Positions 1-5,510 of a DNA stretch of 5,510 nt are shown piece by piece. How positions within the stretch are numbered: position 1 is the first letter of the stretch; each line of letters starts with the position of its first letter. The DNA comes from RQOF01 sp964461135 (GTDB taxonomy: Bacteria; Calditrichota; Calditrichia; RBG-13-44-9). The position numbers and the translations under genes were made by a program. The stretch covers positions 1 through 5,510 of the forward strand of contig CAYWTB010000151.1 of the NCBI GenBank assembly GCA_964461135.1. Direction: 5' to 3'. Below the pieces are notes generated by a model, which made no database searches, was not told the DNA's origin, and saw only the letters and a list, made by a program, of their open reading frames with translations.

Positions 1-120
1 TGAAGACCGGGGCCATTTAATTTCTAAGAATATAACAACTTTGATACATTATATCGTATTTTGTGAATTAAGCAGGATATAACAATTTTTTAATAATTTC
101 GCAGGCAGTATCTATCCTGG
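1..120. other. AT-rich downstream intergenic sequence
   Basis: It lies after the TGA of the fusion gene and is clearly more AT-rich than the coding region. It contains a 7-bp inverted repeat (caggata 73-79, tatcctg 113-119) with a 33-nt loop and no following U-tract, so it is a poor terminator candidate. It also holds a 9-bp direct repeat atataacaa (30-38 and 77-85). On the minus strand a TATAAT lies at 48-53 without a good -35, and an ATG at 14-16 starts M-A-P-V-F before the edge, with only a weak purine-rich stretch upstream. That ATG could begin the next gene, but the evidence is thin. Confidence 0.4.
99..109 (+). repeat. 11-bp inverted repeat, left copy
   Basis: tcgcaggcagt here is the exact reverse complement of 5432-5442, so the two copies sit just outside the stop codon and across the proposed start. 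The match does not extend in either direction. It may be coincidence, since gcaggcag-like words also occur inside the gene. Confidence 0.3.
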
Positions 121-3100
121 TCAGTGCGACTCATATCCCTTCAATCCTCCCCGCGGAACAATCAGTTTGAAATTTCCCGGCCGTAAAAGAAATGTTTTTC
201 CATCCGCTGTAAAGGACTCTTTTCCGCTATCCTTCATAATTTCAGCGCCAGAAAGTTCCAGGGTTGCCTTTACCATGGGCAGCCAGGAATTCCATTCCGT
301 CTCATCCATGGATTTTATTTTCCCATGGGTATACTGATGGGAATCCAGCCGGTCACCGGGATCAAAAAACAGCATATTACCACGCGATGCTCCGCCCAGA
401 AGTTTTGTTCCCCGGTAGGGACGATCCTGGATTCGCAGTTGTCCGCTGGCGTCATAATAAAGACCGGCAAAAAAGAAATCTCCACCCATTAATGATTCCC
501 CGGCATATTTGCTGGCACTTCCCAGAATATGAACTTTCAGATCCTGGCAGCGTGGGTCATTCACTGAATTGGTCCATGCACGGTCTACAATGTTTCCCAG
601 GATGTACACTTCACCGCCCTTAGAAGCATATCCGCACACTTTACCGGCATTACCAAACACTTCCAATCTGCCATGATGCATTCCCATGGCGCAGAAATTC
701 TGTGCATTACCATGCAACCGGATGACACCACCCTGCATGAAGGCCGCAAAATATTCACCGGGCGTGCCATACACATCCATTTCCACATTGTCGGTATCAT
801 GAGTCCCCATCACCGCAGTGGAGATTAAACGCTGTCCATTCACCCGGTACAGCACGTAATTCCTCCATCCTTTACGGTAGGCCTCTGCCAGTAATGCCCC
901 GAGCGACACAAGGGGATCGGTTCCTTCCGGGGCAAAGCCATGGGCGTCAATAAGCAGAGTTTTTGAGGATCCCGGTCCATGCTCCGGAATTCCGGCAGAA
1001 GCCAGAGATATTTTGTGCCACTTTTTCGGCTCGGCCTTCTCCAGTCGGTCAAATAGATCATACAAGACAGAACGGGTAATGTCCACCAGAGAACTTTTCG
1101 CTTTGTCCCCTGTATTCATGATTCTGAGATAATCGATCAGGTTTGTTAAAATCCGAATTACCGCTTCGGATGAAAGACTGCCCCCGGCGGTTACCTGCTG
1201 ACACAATTGCAGCATCACCTGGTGATAATCAGAAAATTCCCAGGCAGGCAGGTTGTTTCGAATCCAGCGAATAAATTCAACACCATTACCTTCGTTAATA
1301 TGTAAAAGCCGGGTTTCGAACTCTCTGTGTAACGCAGAATCCTGTTTCAGGGGTTCTGCGGAAGCCCTGTTTACACTATAATGCCTGCCGTATTCCGGTA
1401 ATTCCAGTTGATGACCATAGCGGTTGATGATCTGGAAATTTTTCAGGCGACCGTTCTCATCAAATTGAAAACGGTTAATCATACCGTTACTGACCAGCAC
1501 TTCATCCGGAGCGGCACCCTCGATGAGTCCTTCCCGGTCCAGCAGCTGCAGCATCCGCTGAATGGCCTGTTCTTCTGAGGCTATCATGCTGAAAATTTTG
1601 GTATCGCCATTCTGTTTGTCCACCCAGAACGCGGTGGTGCTGGGCCGCAGGTCTGCCGGATCTTTCAAATCCACCCGTTCGGTGATATTCTGTTCAGGTA
1701 CATGACGCAGACAGAGATACTGGTAGGGTCCGTCGGGAGAACTGGTAAATTCCACCCGCTGCACTTCCTCCAGGTGATGCCGGATTTCCGCTGGCACCAG
1801 GGCGAGGTCATCTCCGGTAGTGGGAGAAAAACTTTCGAAAAGCGCCCAGTCGGGATATTCAAGCTCCTCTGCCACCAGGTGAAATTTCAGGGAAGCCACT
1901 TCAGTATCAGTGGTGGCCAAGGGAGGCAGGCCGAATTGTTCCACCCGCTGTTTCAGGGTCTCGTAATTGGTGGTTTCTCCGTTGTGGGTCAATGCCGTAT
2001 GAAGTTTGCCGAAAGGATGTGCATTCATCTGTTCCACCACCGAGCCGGTCGCCAGGCGCACATGAATAATGTTATTGGGGGAAGCGGGTGTTTCCCAGGG
2101 TATTTCACGACCCGCCGTTTTCCAGACCCCAAAATTTTTACCACAGGACATCACCGCCGCGATTTTCCGGATACGGGAGCGATACATATCCTTGTACTGA
2201 ATATGGCTGAACCTCCGGCTAAAATCCCGCAACAGGTAGAGAAAACCTTCCCCAGAGACATCAATGTTTTCATCCGAAAGCGGATCATCATTTATGAGTG
2301 TGGCTTCATATTCTTTAAATGCCTTGTTCTGTTTCACAAAATCTGACCAGTGGTTTGGCTCAATCTCCCATACATACAGAATTTGAGTAACCATCACAGA
2401 ATGGTTGAAAACGAACAGGTCTTCCGCTTTCCTTACAAAACCCGGATTTTTCTGGTAATTGTGAGACCGTACTTGCGGAAAATATTCCCGGATATAGGTA
2501 AACCGCGGGAGCAGCAGAATCTCTTCTTCAATAAACTTCTGCAGTACCCTGGGCTTCACCCGCAGAAAGAAACGGAAAATATCACCCGGATCCGTCGCAG
2601 CACTTCCAAAATCACGATAATCACGCTCTTTTCCGTCCACGCTGCTCTTGTACCGTTCACGGATTTTGCCGGCCTGATTTTCCCCGCTGATATCAAAATA
2701 GGGTTCTAGAAATACTTTTTTTATATTCTCAATCAGCTTAAGGCGGTAATTCAGCAGGTCGGCCCTGGCGATAACAGTAAGTTCATCATCCTTTATGGCA
2801 GGATTGTGCAGTCTGAGGTGTTCCTCCCCCTCCAACTGCAATTGTCCCTTTACCATAATACGATAAGCATAATGGTCCGGATAATCAGGAAAACACATGG
2901 TTTTTGCGATGCCCACACCGTCCATTCCACGGTTTTTCATGGAGGCCAGGGTCTGATCCAGAATATGGCTGGGAACCGGTTCACTTCCGATCACTGCCGC
3001 CACACCACAGTTTGTCTGGCCGGTGGCATGCCGGGGTTCCAAATCCTGCTGGCGTTGTCGCAGATATTCTTTTCGCTGCCGGATACGAAAATCCACCCGC

Positions 3101-5433
3101 TCCTTTAAACCCAACCACTGAATTTTATCGAACCGTCCGCGCAGCTGCCGGATATCAGAAAATCCCAGGGCGGCCAGGGCACGGATAATCTGCATCTGCA
3201 TGATCAGAAAAACATTAATCATCTGCCGGGCATTTAAATCCACATCCCTGAGTTTCTGCATAATGAGATTACTGGTGGCAATGCCTCGCGAACAACCGTC
3301 ATGACAGTTCCGGTTGCGGTCGCACCCTACCGCCACCAGCGGAGTGGTTCCCCAGATCACCCCGTCCGCACCCAGTGCCACCGCTTTTATCACGTCCTCG
3401 TAGGTCCGGATTCCCCCGCTAACAAAAAACTTGACATAATTCCGCAGTCCGTCCCTCACCAGCCGGTCATGAATGAGCGGTATGGCATACTCAATATGCA
3501 TCCCCATCTGTCCTTTGATGATATTGGGAGATGCACCGGTTCCCCCCCTAGGTCCGTCCAGCCATATCTCCACCCGCATTCCGTATTTTCTGGCATATTC
3601 CGAAAGCTCCGCCGACAGTTGCAGGGTATTAACCTTAATGTGCTGCGCCTTCTCTTTCAGAATCTCCAGGGTATTATCCTGCGCAATACGACCCAGACCG
3701 GCGGCAATAAACTCAATATCCACCGAGGGCGATACTTTAACGCTTATAACGGCTTCCGGATTAATCATCCGAACCATATCGATAAAGGCTTTCACATCCT
3801 CAATAGAATAACAATTGTGGAAGGGAAACGGTGAAATGATGCTGGTGTAGGAATAACCGATCACCTCCTCGCACAGCCTCAGGATATGCTCGAATTCTAT
3901 GGGATCAATTTTCTGTTCCTGATTGAGTTCATGCGCTTTCTGCTGAATAGTCCACAGCCACTCCTTCAGCTCAGGAAAAATCTGCTGTTCATCCTGCGCT
4001 TGCTGCAGAGATGGATGCGCCTGCCCGGCCAGTTCATGCAGGCAGTGCCCCTCATCCTTTTCTATTTTTTCAATTTTCAACGCCAGCTGCTGGATTTTTT
4101 CTTTGTCGAGATATTCCAGCCCCTGTATTCCGCGAAGATAAGACACCAGTTTGTTCACCTTCTGGGCCAGGATATGACCGCCAATGCCCATTTTGGCCCC
4201 CTGACTATAAGCTATCACCACCCGGCGGGTTTTCCTGATGGTTTCCTTGGTCACACCAAACAAGCCGGTTTTCAATTCAGTGGATACAAACGGCTCATCT
4301 TTTTCATCCACAACCACGTAATAGAGAAAGGATTGCAGATCCGGATACTGTTTCAGGACTTCAAAAATATGGAAATGTGTCTCTTCGGTTATTCCGTTCT
4401 GTGCCAGTATGTTGCGGATATCCTGCACCGTATAATGCTGATCGTGCCGAAAATAAGGTTTTATCTTCTGAATTTCAGGTTCAGTAAAAAAAATGGGTTC
4501 CCCCTTGCGGTTGAGGAAAAAAGAGGTGGGATATCCACCTTCACCGGTATCGTACTGAATCCCCAGCTCGCGTGCGGCAATCACATGAGCCAGCCAGGTA
4601 TCCAGGCCGATGGACCCCACGGATTTGCCGCCCAGCATCCAGGGAGCCTGCAGGATCAGGTCTTTATCCAGCAGGGTGGCCGTCCTAATCCGGTCCAGTT
4701 CGGTCTCGGGAATCTGGTCGGGATCCCGCTGGTAAAGAATTTTCATAACGTCAAAACCATCTCCCAGTAGCCCGGTGCTCTTCACATTCCGAAGAACATA
4801 CATGTCCGGGTCTCCCTTGGCCATTCGACCGATGGTTTCGATCAGATCACCCGGCCATACATGATCCCGGTTGTAAACTGTCTGATTAATATCACCCAGG
4901 TTGTAAAAATGATGCGGCTGGCGCAGATTATTTACCCGCTTTTTCAATCCACTGTAAGTAGGGGATTCTTTTGCGGTAAGAGCCTCCATTCCGATCAGCT
5001 CATCATTCACCTGCAGAGAGGCGGCAATTTTTTCATCTTTTTCAAAAATATTCTTTTGAATTCGTTCTTCCAGCTGGTAAAAGTCAATGAGGCGGCCCTC
5101 TTCACCCACCGTCTTTTTTAAATCCTTGAATCCGGCGGCGCCCAGAACCTCAAGGATCTGTATCTTGCGGGATTCCATCTGGTTATTCAGCCGTTTCACC
5201 GCCCATTCCGGATCCAGGGTCATCAGTTTATCCGTGGTGGTCTTCTGTTCAATGGTGGCCCGGTAGGCATAGGGATCCAGAGCCAGAAGCGCCGAAAAAT
5301 CGATAAGGGTAGCTTCGGCACCCCTCTGGATGGTCTTCTGGCTGTCCGAGGCCAGGCGAATGCCACCGGAAGCGATTACCGACACCTGATGACGGCGTCC
5401 GCTGGAGAGCAGGTAATGGTGCACAGCCCGCAC
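121..5433 (-). CDS. Glutamate synthase-like multidomain fusion protein (FMN barrel - class II amidotransferase - GXGXG)
   Basis: Likely releases ammonia from glutamine at an Ntn amidotransferase site and passes it to an FMN/Fe-S barrel that reductively aminates 2-oxoglutarate, giving glutamate; cytoplasmic, with no signal peptide or membrane segment seen. Domains by residue: 1-130 C-terminal part of a degenerate FMN barrel; about 165-790 full FMN barrel (DTGEGG 295-300, SQGAKMG 410-416, SPFPFHN 534-540, GGTGAS 630-635, SGGIR 672-676, cysteines 704/710/714); 809-1300 amidotransferase (Cys809, Arg1126, Asn1151-Gly1152, Asp1176); about 1300-1490 helical linker; about 1490-1690 GXGXG domain. The order differs from GltB, so I give no gltB symbol. 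The 1770 codons have no interruption, which argues for selection on the product. The GTG start is the first canonical start after an in-frame TAA, has no good Shine-Dalgarno and cuts into a fold, so the true N-terminus is doubtful. A related amidotransfer activity, such as N-methylglutamate synthase (MgsABC type), cannot be excluded. Family assignment is secure; exact substrate and electron donor are inferred. Confidence 0.93.
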   Translation of the reverse strand: MRAVHHYLLSSGRRHQVSVIASGGIRLASDSQKTIQRGAEATLIDFSALLALDPYAYRATIEQKTTTDKLMTLDPEWAVKRLNNQMESRKIQILEVLGAAGFKDLKKTVGEEGRLIDFYQLEERIQKNIFEKDEKIAASLQVNDELIGMEALTAKESPTYSGLKKRVNNLRQPHHFYNLGDINQTVYNRDHVWPGDLIETIGRMAKGDPDMYVLRNVKSTGLLGDGFDVMKILYQRDPDQIPETELDRIRTATLLDKDLILQAPWMLGGKSVGSIGLDTWLAHVIAARELGIQYDTGEGGYPTSFFLNRKGEPIFFTEPEIQKIKPYFRHDQHYTVQDIRNILAQNGITEETHFHIFEVLKQYPDLQSFLYYVVVDEKDEPFVSTELKTGLFGVTKETIRKTRRVVIAYSQGAKMGIGGHILAQKVNKLVSYLRGIQGLEYLDKEKIQQLALKIEKIEKDEGHCLHELAGQAHPSLQQAQDEQQIFPELKEWLWTIQQKAHELNQEQKIDPIEFEHILRLCEEVIGYSYTSIISPFPFHNCYSIEDVKAFIDMVRMINPEAVISVKVSPSVDIEFIAAGLGRIAQDNTLEILKEKAQHIKVNTLQLSAELSEYARKYGMRVEIWLDGPRGGTGASPNIIKGQMGMHIEYAIPLIHDRLVRDGLRNYVKFFVSGGIRTYEDVIKAVALGADGVIWGTTPLVAVGCDRNRNCHDGCSRGIATSNLIMQKLRDVDLNARQMINVFLIMQMQIIRALAALGFSDIRQLRGRFDKIQWLGLKERVDFRIRQRKEYLRQRQQDLEPRHATGQTNCGVAAVIGSEPVPSHILDQTLASMKNRGMDGVGIAKTMCFPDYPDHYAYRIMVKGQLQLEGEEHLRLHNPAIKDDELTVIARADLLNYRLKLIENIKKVFLEPYFDISGENQAGKIRERYKSSVDGKERDYRDFGSAATDPGDIFRFFLRVKPRVLQKFIEEEILLLPRFTYIREYFPQVRSHNYQKNPGFVRKAEDLFVFNHSVMVTQILYVWEIEPNHWSDFVKQNKAFKEYEATLINDDPLSDENIDVSGEGFLYLLRDFSRRFSHIQYKDMYRSRIRKIAAVMSCGKNFGVWKTAGREIPWETPASPNNIIHVRLATGSVVEQMNAHPFGKLHTALTHNGETTNYETLKQRVEQFGLPPLATTDTEVASLKFHLVAEELEYPDWALFESFSPTTGDDLALVPAEIRHHLEEVQRVEFTSSPDGPYQYLCLRHVPEQNITERVDLKDPADLRPSTTAFWVDKQNGDTKIFSMIASEEQAIQRMLQLLDREGLIEGAAPDEVLVSNGMINRFQFDENGRLKNFQIINRYGHQLELPEYGRHYSVNRASAEPLKQDSALHREFETRLLHINEGNGVEFIRWIRNNLPAWEFSDYHQVMLQLCQQVTAGGSLSSEAVIRILTNLIDYLRIMNTGDKAKSSLVDITRSVLYDLFDRLEKAEPKKWHKISLASAGIPEHGPGSSKTLLIDAHGFAPEGTDPLVSLGALLAEAYRKGWRNYVLYRVNGQRLISTAVMGTHDTDNVEMDVYGTPGEYFAAFMQGGVIRLHGNAQNFCAMGMHHGRLEVFGNAGKVCGYASKGGEVYILGNIVDRAWTNSVNDPRCQDLKVHILGSASKYAGESLMGGDFFFAGLYYDASGQLRIQDRPYRGTKLLGGASRGNMLFFDPGDRLDSHQYTHGKIKSMDETEWNSWLPMVKATLELSGAEIMKDSGKESFTADGKTFLLRPGNFKLIVPRGGLKGYESH
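364..966 (-). other. GXGXG (GltB3-type) right-handed beta-helix domain
   Basis: About residues 1490-1690. It begins with IDAHGFAPEG near Asp1496 and contains the repeated glycine turns of the family: YGTPGEYFAAFMQGGVIRLHG from about 1555, then GNAQNFCAMGMHHGRLEVFG, GNAGKVCGYASKGGEVYILG and a final YAGESLMGGDFFFAG (the GG at 1650-1651). In glutamate synthases this domain is non-catalytic and packs between the catalytic modules, with a structural role. About 80 further residues, ending in LKGYESH before the TGA, complete the chain. Confidence 0.9.
967..1533 (-). other. Helical linker between amidotransferase and GXGXG domain
   Basis: About residues 1301-1489. I recognise no catalytic motif. 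The first part (ending near NRYGHQLELPEYG) may still be amidotransferase fold. The rest is rich in predicted amphipathic helices such as SALHREFETRLLHI, SDYHQVMLQLCQQ and SEAVIRILTNLIDYLRIM, then ITRSVLYDLFDRLEKAE. It replaces the central domain that separates modules in GltB, but in a different place in the chain. The role is unknown; a spacer or docking surface is plausible. Confidence 0.5.
1534..3009 (-). other. Class II glutamine amidotransferase (Ntn hydrolase) domain
   Basis: About residues 809-1300. It opens with CGVAAVIG, Cys809 being the expected nucleophile, followed by MKNRGMDGVGI (832-842), the usual RGxDGxGI element. Further motifs are MSCGKNFGVWK (1095-1105), HVRLATGS (1124-1131, Arg1126), NAHPF, THNGE (Asn1151-Gly1152, oxyanion hole), TTDTEV (Asp1176, binding the glutamine amino group) and a late ASEEQAI around Ser1286. 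All residues needed for glutaminase activity appear present. The SCGKNFGV element and RLATGS..NAHPF resemble stand-alone GltB1/GlxB-type amidotransferases more than the GltB N-terminus. Cys809 follows Asn808 rather than a start Met, so the free N-terminal cysteine must come from proteolysis. The stretch between the RGxDG motif and the SCGKN motif is unusually long (about 255 residues). Confidence 0.9.
3007..3012 (-). other. Predicted processing junction Asn808|Cys809
   Basis: The codons for Asn808 and Cys809 sit in GQTNCGVAAV. In E. coli GltB the propeptide also ends in Asn before the catalytic Cys (RDNCGFG), and GOGAT and some PurF proteins remove a short propeptide to expose it. Here the part upstream of the cysteine is at least 808 residues and carries the FMN catalytic domain. 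No Met lies directly before Cys809, so internal initiation with Met removal cannot create the N-terminus. Cleavage is inferred, not shown. Confidence 0.55.
3064..4941 (-). other. FMN-binding glutamate synthase barrel (GltB2-type, second copy)
   Basis: About residues 165-790. The succession of motifs is that of the GOGAT synthase barrel: DTGEGG (295-300; NSGEGG in E. coli GltB), SQGAKMGIGG (410-419; canonical form QGAKPGEGG), SPFPFHNCYSIED (534-546; canonical SPPPHHDIYSIED), SVKV (564-567), GGTGAS (630-635), SGGIR (672-676) and GADGVIWGTTPLVAVGC ending at Cys704. It should bind FMN and a 3Fe-4S cluster and convert 2-oxoglutarate plus ammonia to glutamate. It is larger than the roughly 400-450 residues of the classical domain because extra segments lie between the core motifs. 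The Glu of canonical PGEGG is Ile417 here. Confidence 0.9.
3292..3324 (-). other. Fe-S cluster cysteine motif (C-x5-C-x3-C)
   Basis: Codons for Cys704, Cys710 and Cys714 lie in VGCDRNRNCHDGCSRGIAT, which corresponds to the 3Fe-4S motif of GltB (E. coli GCKYLRICHLNNCATGVAT, C-x5-C-x4-C). The second spacer is one residue shorter here. The flanking His711 and the GIAT tail are conserved, so a cluster is still expected. Cluster type is inferred from the family. Confidence 0.8.
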
Positions 5434-5436
5434 TGC
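5044..5436 (-). other. Degenerate, N-terminally truncated FMN-barrel module (first copy)
   Basis: Residues 1-130 match the last third of a glutamate synthase FMN barrel: the phosphate-loop motif SGGIR at 22-26, then Asp30, Lys33, Gly38-Ala39 and a helical end containing AAGF (99-102). The segment aligns without gaps to the second barrel at an offset of exactly 650 residues. By my count there are 17 identities over 55 positions, including the Ala codon just before the proposed GTG. The three cluster cysteines of the second copy (704, 710, 714) correspond to Pro54, Thr60 and Lys64 here, and residues 1-160 contain no cysteine, so this copy cannot hold a 3Fe-4S cluster. The earlier barrel strands would lie upstream, beyond the TAA and the window edge. 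It is probably structural or vestigial (inference). Confidence 0.75.
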
Positions 5437-5442
5437 CTGCGA
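5432..5442 (-). repeat. 11-bp inverted repeat, right copy
   Basis: Partner of the copy at 99-109. It overlaps the GTG start codon and the three codons before it. If that stretch is coding, as the barrel alignment suggests, the repeat is probably not functional. Confidence 0.3.
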
Positions 5443-5510
5443 GGTGACAAAATAATGTCGAGTAGAGAACTGGATCAGTAAATTTTAGATGTCGCCATAG
5501 CCCTGTGTCC
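5434..5510 (-). other. Sequence upstream of the fusion gene; no convincing promoter or RBS
   Basis: The bases before the GTG (cacctcgcaggca) contain no AGGAGG-like element at normal spacing. A TATTTT stretch at 5449-5454 has no matching -35 hexamer at 16-18 bp. This fits the idea that the region is the interior of a longer coding sequence and not a leader. Confidence 0.45.
5485..5487 (-). other. In-frame TAA 17 codons upstream of the proposed GTG start
   Basis: Reading upstream from the GTG in the same frame gives FSTRHYFVTSQA just before it, then NLLIQ, then TAA; beyond the TAA the frame reads TQGYGDI to the window edge. The residues next to the GTG continue the barrel similarity, so the stop seems to interrupt a longer reading frame. 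A single base change from GAA, CAA or AAA would produce it. Neither of the other two upstream frames gave a recognisable barrel sequence, so a simple frameshift is less favoured. Confidence 0.5.

Noticed and set aside
2..16. Possible start of a downstream minus-strand gene (ATG, then A-P-V-F)
   Set aside because: Only five codons are in the window and the upstream purine stretch is weak, so it cannot be supported as a gene.
41..69. Plus-strand promoter with TTGATA as -35
   Set aside because: At 16-18 bp spacing no TATAAT-like hexamer follows, and there is no plus-strand gene to serve.
73..119. Inverted repeat caggata/tatcctg as a terminator of the fusion gene
   Set aside because: The stem is only 7 bp with a 33-nt loop, and no U-tract follows on the minus strand.
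1702..2346. Plus-strand open frame of 214 codons opposite the amidotransferase domain
   Set aside because: It is antisense to the catalytic HVRLATGS and THNGE motifs and shows no protein family signature, so it is a shadow frame.
3886..4770. Plus-strand open frame of 294 codons opposite the fusion gene
   Set aside because: It lies wholly antisense to conserved FMN-barrel motifs, has no recognisable domain, and its composition is that of a complement of coding sequence.
4987..4989. Met149 as the true start, giving a protein without the barrel remnant
   Set aside because: The upstream bases give only a weak purine match, and residues 1-148 have clear homology to the second barrel, so they look like real coding sequence.

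Overview
The window is almost entirely one minus-strand coding region of 5.3 kb (1770 codons from its GTG), flanked by 120 bp of AT-rich sequence downstream and 77 bp upstream. The protein is a glutamate-synthase-type (GOGAT) fusion. Its modules are recognisable from their motifs but their order is not that of classical GltB. From the N-terminus it has: (1) the C-terminal part of a degenerate FMN barrel; (2) a complete FMN-binding glutamate synthase barrel with a three-cysteine cluster motif; (3) a class II glutamine amidotransferase (Ntn) domain with its catalytic residues present; (4) a mostly helical linker; and (5) a GXGXG beta-helix domain. Classical GltB runs amidotransferase, central domain, FMN barrel, GXGXG. 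Many archaea and some bacteria encode the three modules as separate GltB1/2/3 or GlxB/C/D-type proteins. Here the amidotransferase sits between the FMN barrel and the GXGXG domain, so its nucleophile (Cys809) is internal and would need proteolytic release.

The 5' end looks incomplete or broken. The GTG at 5431-5433 lacks a convincing ribosome binding site or promoter and would begin translation inside a barrel fold. The similarity between the two barrel copies continues at least one codon upstream of the GTG, and the same frame is closed 17 codons further up by a TAA (5485-5487). The likeliest readings are a nonsense mutation or sequence error in a longer gene, or a real N-terminal truncation. 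The window ends too soon to decide.

Downstream of the stop, 1-120 is AT-rich and holds no supported gene or strong terminator. A weak ATG on the minus strand at 14-16 could open a following gene. No NADPH-oxidising small subunit (GltD) or ferredoxin is visible.

Nothing here identifies the organism. The coding region has roughly balanced base composition, the flanks are AT-rich, and the features are those of an ordinary bacterial or archaeal gene. The modular GltB1/2/3-like character of the domains does not point to a particular phylum.
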